Source of the DNA: Nematostella vectensis
Taxonomy: Eukaryota > Cnidaria > Anthozoa > Actiniaria > Edwardsiidae
Direction: 5' to 3'
Assembly: GCF_932526225.1 (NCBI RefSeq)
Contig: NC_064035.1
Location: forward strand, 5,207,501 to 5,271,500
Length of the DNA: 64,000 nt
Below, one piece after another: positions 60,353 to 64,000 of the stretch (positions are counted from its first letter, which is position 1; every line of letters starts with the position of its first letter). Under the pieces are notes generated by a model. That model worked only from the letters and a program-made list of their open reading frames with translations, ran no database searches and was not told where the DNA came from. The position numbers and the translations under genes were made by a program.

Positions 60353-61277
60353 ATTCAAAAACTACTATAAAGCTTAAAACCTAAGGATATTCGCTTTATT
60401 ACACTCACTGTGGTAGATCACTGTAAGAGAGTACAACTTATTTTTTTTTTAATCCTTTTTACAATGAACTTCCTATCGACCGAGAGAAATGAAAGGAAAA
60501 TCTCACAATTATTTCAACCGTTGTATTGTATTTGCTTCAAATTGTTCTGCTTGTATCAAGAACTGCTCTCCTCTTAGTATTTCCACATAAGAGGTAGATT
60601 CAGAAAGTATATGTTTTATCAGGGATGGAGCGTCTTTTATTTGACTGTCCAGTAACTAAATTTCCCCCAAAAAAATGCGAGGATGTTAAGATCTTAAGAA
60701 AATTGTAAGAAGCAAATCTTGGCTAAAAAGCCGATGAAAACAAATAAAAGATATTACATGGTCGGTCTCTTGACCTGCATTTGGCGGATGTTATTTCAAA
60801 AAACAAGAAAACAAGACATTTGAGTTGAGCGGATTTGACAGGATGTGTAAGTCGGACACAATAATCTGTAAAACACTTTTACAACGGCTGACGGGTTAAT
60901 ACTTGACACGGGCTTTTTGTCTTTCAGATAAACATATTTTATCCCTATTCAGACGTGCTATTTCCTCCCCATTGTAAGAATTCAAAATTCACATCAAGTC
61001 TGCTTAACAAACGTTTCCGTACAACGTAATTTTCAATAATCTCACCAGTGGAAGTTTTTTTTGCCAACACCCACGCGTTACGAGTAAACCTAAAATGTTC
61101 ATCAGGCAAAATTCAATTTAGTTGTTGGCCCAAGTAGATGTGTGAGAACCTTCTCTTCTCGACATATGCTATACAAGCTGCGACATACTCTCTCAAGCAC
61201 CACATGTCAAATACCTTGAATATCTGTAAGGGTGCCATATCCGTAATCGGTCATTTGGCTTATATTGCGTCGTCATC

Positions 61278-62651
61278 TTAATGATGATCACATCTAAGTG
61301 ACTTAAGGCTAAAAGAAATTTCCTTGCATGTTATTGCTATGGATTTTCTGTAGGACGGTAGTCTCCAAGCATAAATCATCACATCCAGCGAGACTTTAAT
61401 GAACAGCAACAAATCCGTGGCGCGTAAACAAATGTTTATGTAGACCTCCTCCTCCAAACTTGCAGGTGTTCTCAAAAGAAAAATATAACTCACCGTGATG
61501 TGGGGAATGCAAGTGAAAAGCAGAATGGCGGTCAAATACATCGCAACGATTGCGAATTGCTTTTCAACCTCTGGTTTTCTTCGCCGTATATTGCCTAAAT
61601 GCATTTTTGTTTGCGGCTCTGGGTCCTTTTCTAGTTTAGACCGTTTATGTGAATTCACTATTCCATCTTGTCCACTCACGGATGGGATGCCTATAAAGGA
61701 CTCATGTAGCGCTTTTTCTTTCTCCTCTATAGTAACGCGCACATTCTCATGGCGATGTTTTCCGGGGGAATGTTTCGTAGTAACTGAGACTGGGGTTGTA
61801 GGATCGAAATTACCAGGTGTAGTTCCCTGTTCTTCATGGTTTCGGGGTGACCTCATGAGCCTAGTAGCTCGCTCTTTAGATACGATAGGACTTCCAGAAG
61901 ACGCAAAATGAAATGAAATCCGCGAACCATGCGATCCAGGCTCTCCCTCTCTCAGTGACCATTGGGGTAGGGTACGCCTCCTAGCAGGTGTTCGCACGCG
62001 CTGTTTGAAGGCTCTACGCATAAGGATGTGAAGCACGACCAAGCAAATAGAAATGAGAGTTGGATGCATGATAACACCCAGTAAGTGAAAGCTTGAGCGG
62101 CTGACGCCAGCAAATTGAATCATACTAAAGGCGAGGAAATACCCAGTACTTGCGACCACCACCACAAGGACTATGGGTCGGGTTATGATCTGTTTGTATC
62201 GATGAGGCCGAGTTATGGCTATGTACTGAGAGGCAGACATGGCTAGAACAATCACATAAGACACGCTAATAGCAATGCTTGAGATGTTACTAGCGATAAT
62301 AAAAAGTGCTTTTGAAAGATCTGTCTTCTTGTCTAAATAGCATGAGAAATAGTGGAATATGAACGCTGGTTCTACCACTATCCCTGTCATCAAATCAGCA
62401 AAAGACAGTCCGATGATGAAGAGAGTAGTTGGTACTTTGCGCAGGCATTTCAGAGGGTCTTTCCAGATCGTTACCAGCAGTACTCCGTTTGTGATGACGG
62501 TGATCGGAGCTAGCAAAACCATCAGCACCGCGCATACAAATTCCACCCTTCTATACATCCTTATAAGATTGGTTGAATTCTCTGATAAAGCAATGTGCGA
62601 TAAGCTTTCATTTCCCAGAGTCCGGTTAAAATTCTGTTCGCCCGTCGCCAT
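61278..62651 (-). CDS. Class A-like orphan GPCR, single exon, long third loop
   Basis: Seven-helix receptor, 457 residues from the ATG at 62651 (MATGEQNFNRTLG). The N-terminus has glycosylation sites NRT, NES and NST. TM1 keeps Asn (VITNGVLL); TM2 keeps the sodium-site Asp (LSFADLMTG). TM3 ends MSASQYIAITRP, so DRY is SQY. TM6 reads FTCIPHI rather than CWxP, and TM7 reads LDVMIYAW rather than NPxxY. The third intracellular loop is about 150 residues, basic and Ser/Thr-rich, as in many amine-receptor-like proteins. Related divergent receptors are expanded in cnidarians. It is an intact frame with no stops; ligand unknown, and signalling may be non-canonical. Confidence 0.85.
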   Translation of the reverse strand: MATGEQNFNRTLGNESLSHIALSENSTNLIRMYRRVEFVCAVLMVLLAPITVITNGVLLVTIWKDPLKCLRKVPTTLFIIGLSFADLMTGIVVEPAFIFHYFSCYLDKKTDLSKALFIIASNISSIAISVSYVIVLAMSASQYIAITRPHRYKQIITRPIVLVVVVASTGYFLAFSMIQFAGVSRSSFHLLGVIMHPTLISICLVVLHILMRRAFKQRVRTPARRRTLPQWSLREGEPGSHGSRISFHFASSGSPIVSKERATRLMRSPRNHEEQGTTPGNFDPTTPVSVTTKHSPGKHRHENVRVTIEEKEKALHESFIGIPSVSGQDGIVNSHKRSKLEKDPEPQTKMHLGNIRRRKPEVEKQFAIVAMYLTAILLFTCIPHITVSYIFLLRTPASLEEEVYINICLRATDLLLFIKVSLDVMIYAWRLPSYRKSIAITCKEISFSLKSLRCDHH

Positions 62652-64000
62652 CTCTTGCAATGTAAACAGTCCTAGAAACTAGTTAACTCACCCGCCGTTC
62701 AGTTGGCTAGCGCATATAGTAGACCAGTCAATATTTCGGTCTGACAGAACGACATCTGATCTTCAAGACATCAACAAACAAAATGACCTGCTCTTAAGGT
62801 TTGCCTTTGCATTGGCTGCTTCCTTTAGAAACTAAGCTTTTTGATTAATGGATTGAGGTTTTTTATAAAATGCAAAAATTGGAGTATGGGCTATTTCAAG
62901 TGGTTTGATGCAGCATGCTAAATAAGGCGTCATTGTTTGTTTACAATCTACATGACAGTGCTAGTCCTAATCTTTGCAAAATTAGCCACATGAAGTCATT
63001 ATTTATCAAACAATTTCACAGGAAATCATTTTTCTATAAATGCCTCGAATTGTTGATGTTCCTGCTATTGTAGAAAATCCGTTTTAATAAAAAAAAATAG
63101 GTGGATCACTGATGTGTTTTGGTAGAAGGGGGACACGAAGAGGAAACAAGGCAATAAACTAATAATCATTCTCCCATCTTATTGTGACAATTGTGTTCTT
63201 AATAGAACTTTTATTTTTACAAGCACTAGATTCGACATAATCAGATTCGTTTTCGCGGCGACCCAATGAGCGAATAATTAACATGGAGGTATGTACTTAG
63301 AATAATATTCCGCATTTACAGGGATTTTCTCACAAATTGAATATCTGAAGTACAGTACTCGTTTGGGTAAGCTAAGAGTATTTCAAATGGTCTCACTTGG
63401 TAATCAGGCCCTATGGCTTAGTTATCGTGTTACTCAAAAACTTGAGCCTTCCTATAATCTCTTTCCCATTACGTGCGGAAAAGGTCGCAAGAATGAACGG
63501 TATTCTGGTGTTAATGAGTTCATGAAAACGATTGGTGTGGCAAAAGGTGCCAAATACTAAAGTTAAGAGGCTGTGTAAATTGGATAGTATTGTTAGAAAT
63601 AGATAGCGCGCGTCTTTTCTTGCTGACATTGAAATAAATTACTTAGGACCCAAGACAGGTGTCAAAAAAAATATCGAAGAATAAAAAAAAGCAATAAAAA
63701 TTAAAAAAAAAACATGAACACCGGATTGTAATCGTGAGGTCACTAGCCTACTTAGGTGTTTGATGGTGAGAGAAAAATAGCACATTTCTAATCCTAAATC
63801 CTTCTGTCGCCCATTGTGGCTGCAATGTTTCCAAACTCGACAAACGTCATGATGAGCGCTATCAAACGAAGGAACGCGGAGGCGCCAACCACTCAAACGC
63901 AGCGACTTGTTCAATGGACTTTGTTTCCGCATAGGTGGCGTATATCAGAACTCGTTGTACAGCATGCCATAGTTCCGTGATAAATATTTGATCTATGTGC
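62652..64000. other. Upstream region of the second GPCR to the right edge
   Basis: Presumably contains the GPCR promoter. No further gene is recognised; the frames at 63363-63560 and 63639-63932 match nothing I know. Confidence 0.5.

Larger units (their letters stand above)
56619..61277. other. Intergenic region with LINE remnant and repeats
   Basis: Upstream of the carrier gene and downstream of the second GPCR. Supported content is the LINE remnant (57431-58585), a 250-bp direct repeat pair and a GT/G microsatellite at 59516-59560. About 60360-61277 shows nothing recognisable. Confidence 0.5.

Noticed and set aside
63363..63560. 65-codon plus-strand frame near the right edge
   Set aside because: No family resemblance, no clear splice context and no homologous motif.

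Overview
The window is intron-rich animal DNA. Protein matches, short phase-consistent exons and abundant foldback elements point to a cnidarian, most likely an anthozoan of sea-anemone type. Species is an inference; no marker gene proves it. Exons below were assembled by hand from splice signals, reading phase and remembered family conservation, not from alignments.

Layout, left to right. 1-11.2 kb: 5' half of a VPS39 gene on the minus strand, running off the left edge; two of its introns are filled by a 46-bp array (about 93 copies in view) and a 75-bp array (about 39 copies). 12.8-17.5 kb: a complete ACMSD gene (minus), with a 21-bp array in one intron. 19.3-32.4 kb: a complete GPATCH8-like gene (plus), carrying a 4.3-kb DDE transposon in one intron and a 41-bp array in another. 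33.6-36.7 kb: complete FAIM (minus, convergent with GPATCH8-like). 39.7-43.4 kb: complete SPARC (plus). 45.7-47.0 kb: single-exon class A GPCR (plus) followed by a 23-bp array. 48.0-56.6 kb: three-exon mitochondrial carrier of UCP type (minus), with a roughly 5.8-kb inverted-repeat element in intron 1. 57.4-58.6 kb: decayed LINE reverse transcriptase. 61.3-62.7 kb: second single-exon class A GPCR (minus). The genes belong to unrelated pathways (late-endosome tethering, kynurenine catabolism, RNA-associated nuclear protein, apoptosis inhibition, matrix, signalling, mitochondrial transport); nothing suggests a functional cluster.

The most unusual observation is that several tandem repeats here are copies of splice junctions. 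The 46-bp unit in VPS39 is 28 nt of exon end plus 18 nt of intron including a GTGAGT donor, so roughly 93 consensus 5' splice sites follow the real one. Smaller tandem duplications cover other exon/intron borders in the same gene (donors of the exons ending at 10036 and 10948; acceptor of the exon starting at 5695) and, more degenerately, in neighbouring ACMSD (donor of the exon ending at 16609; the 21-bp array after the donor at 14679). I propose junction-spanning tandem duplication as a recurrent process in this region, with stages from 2 copies to about 93.
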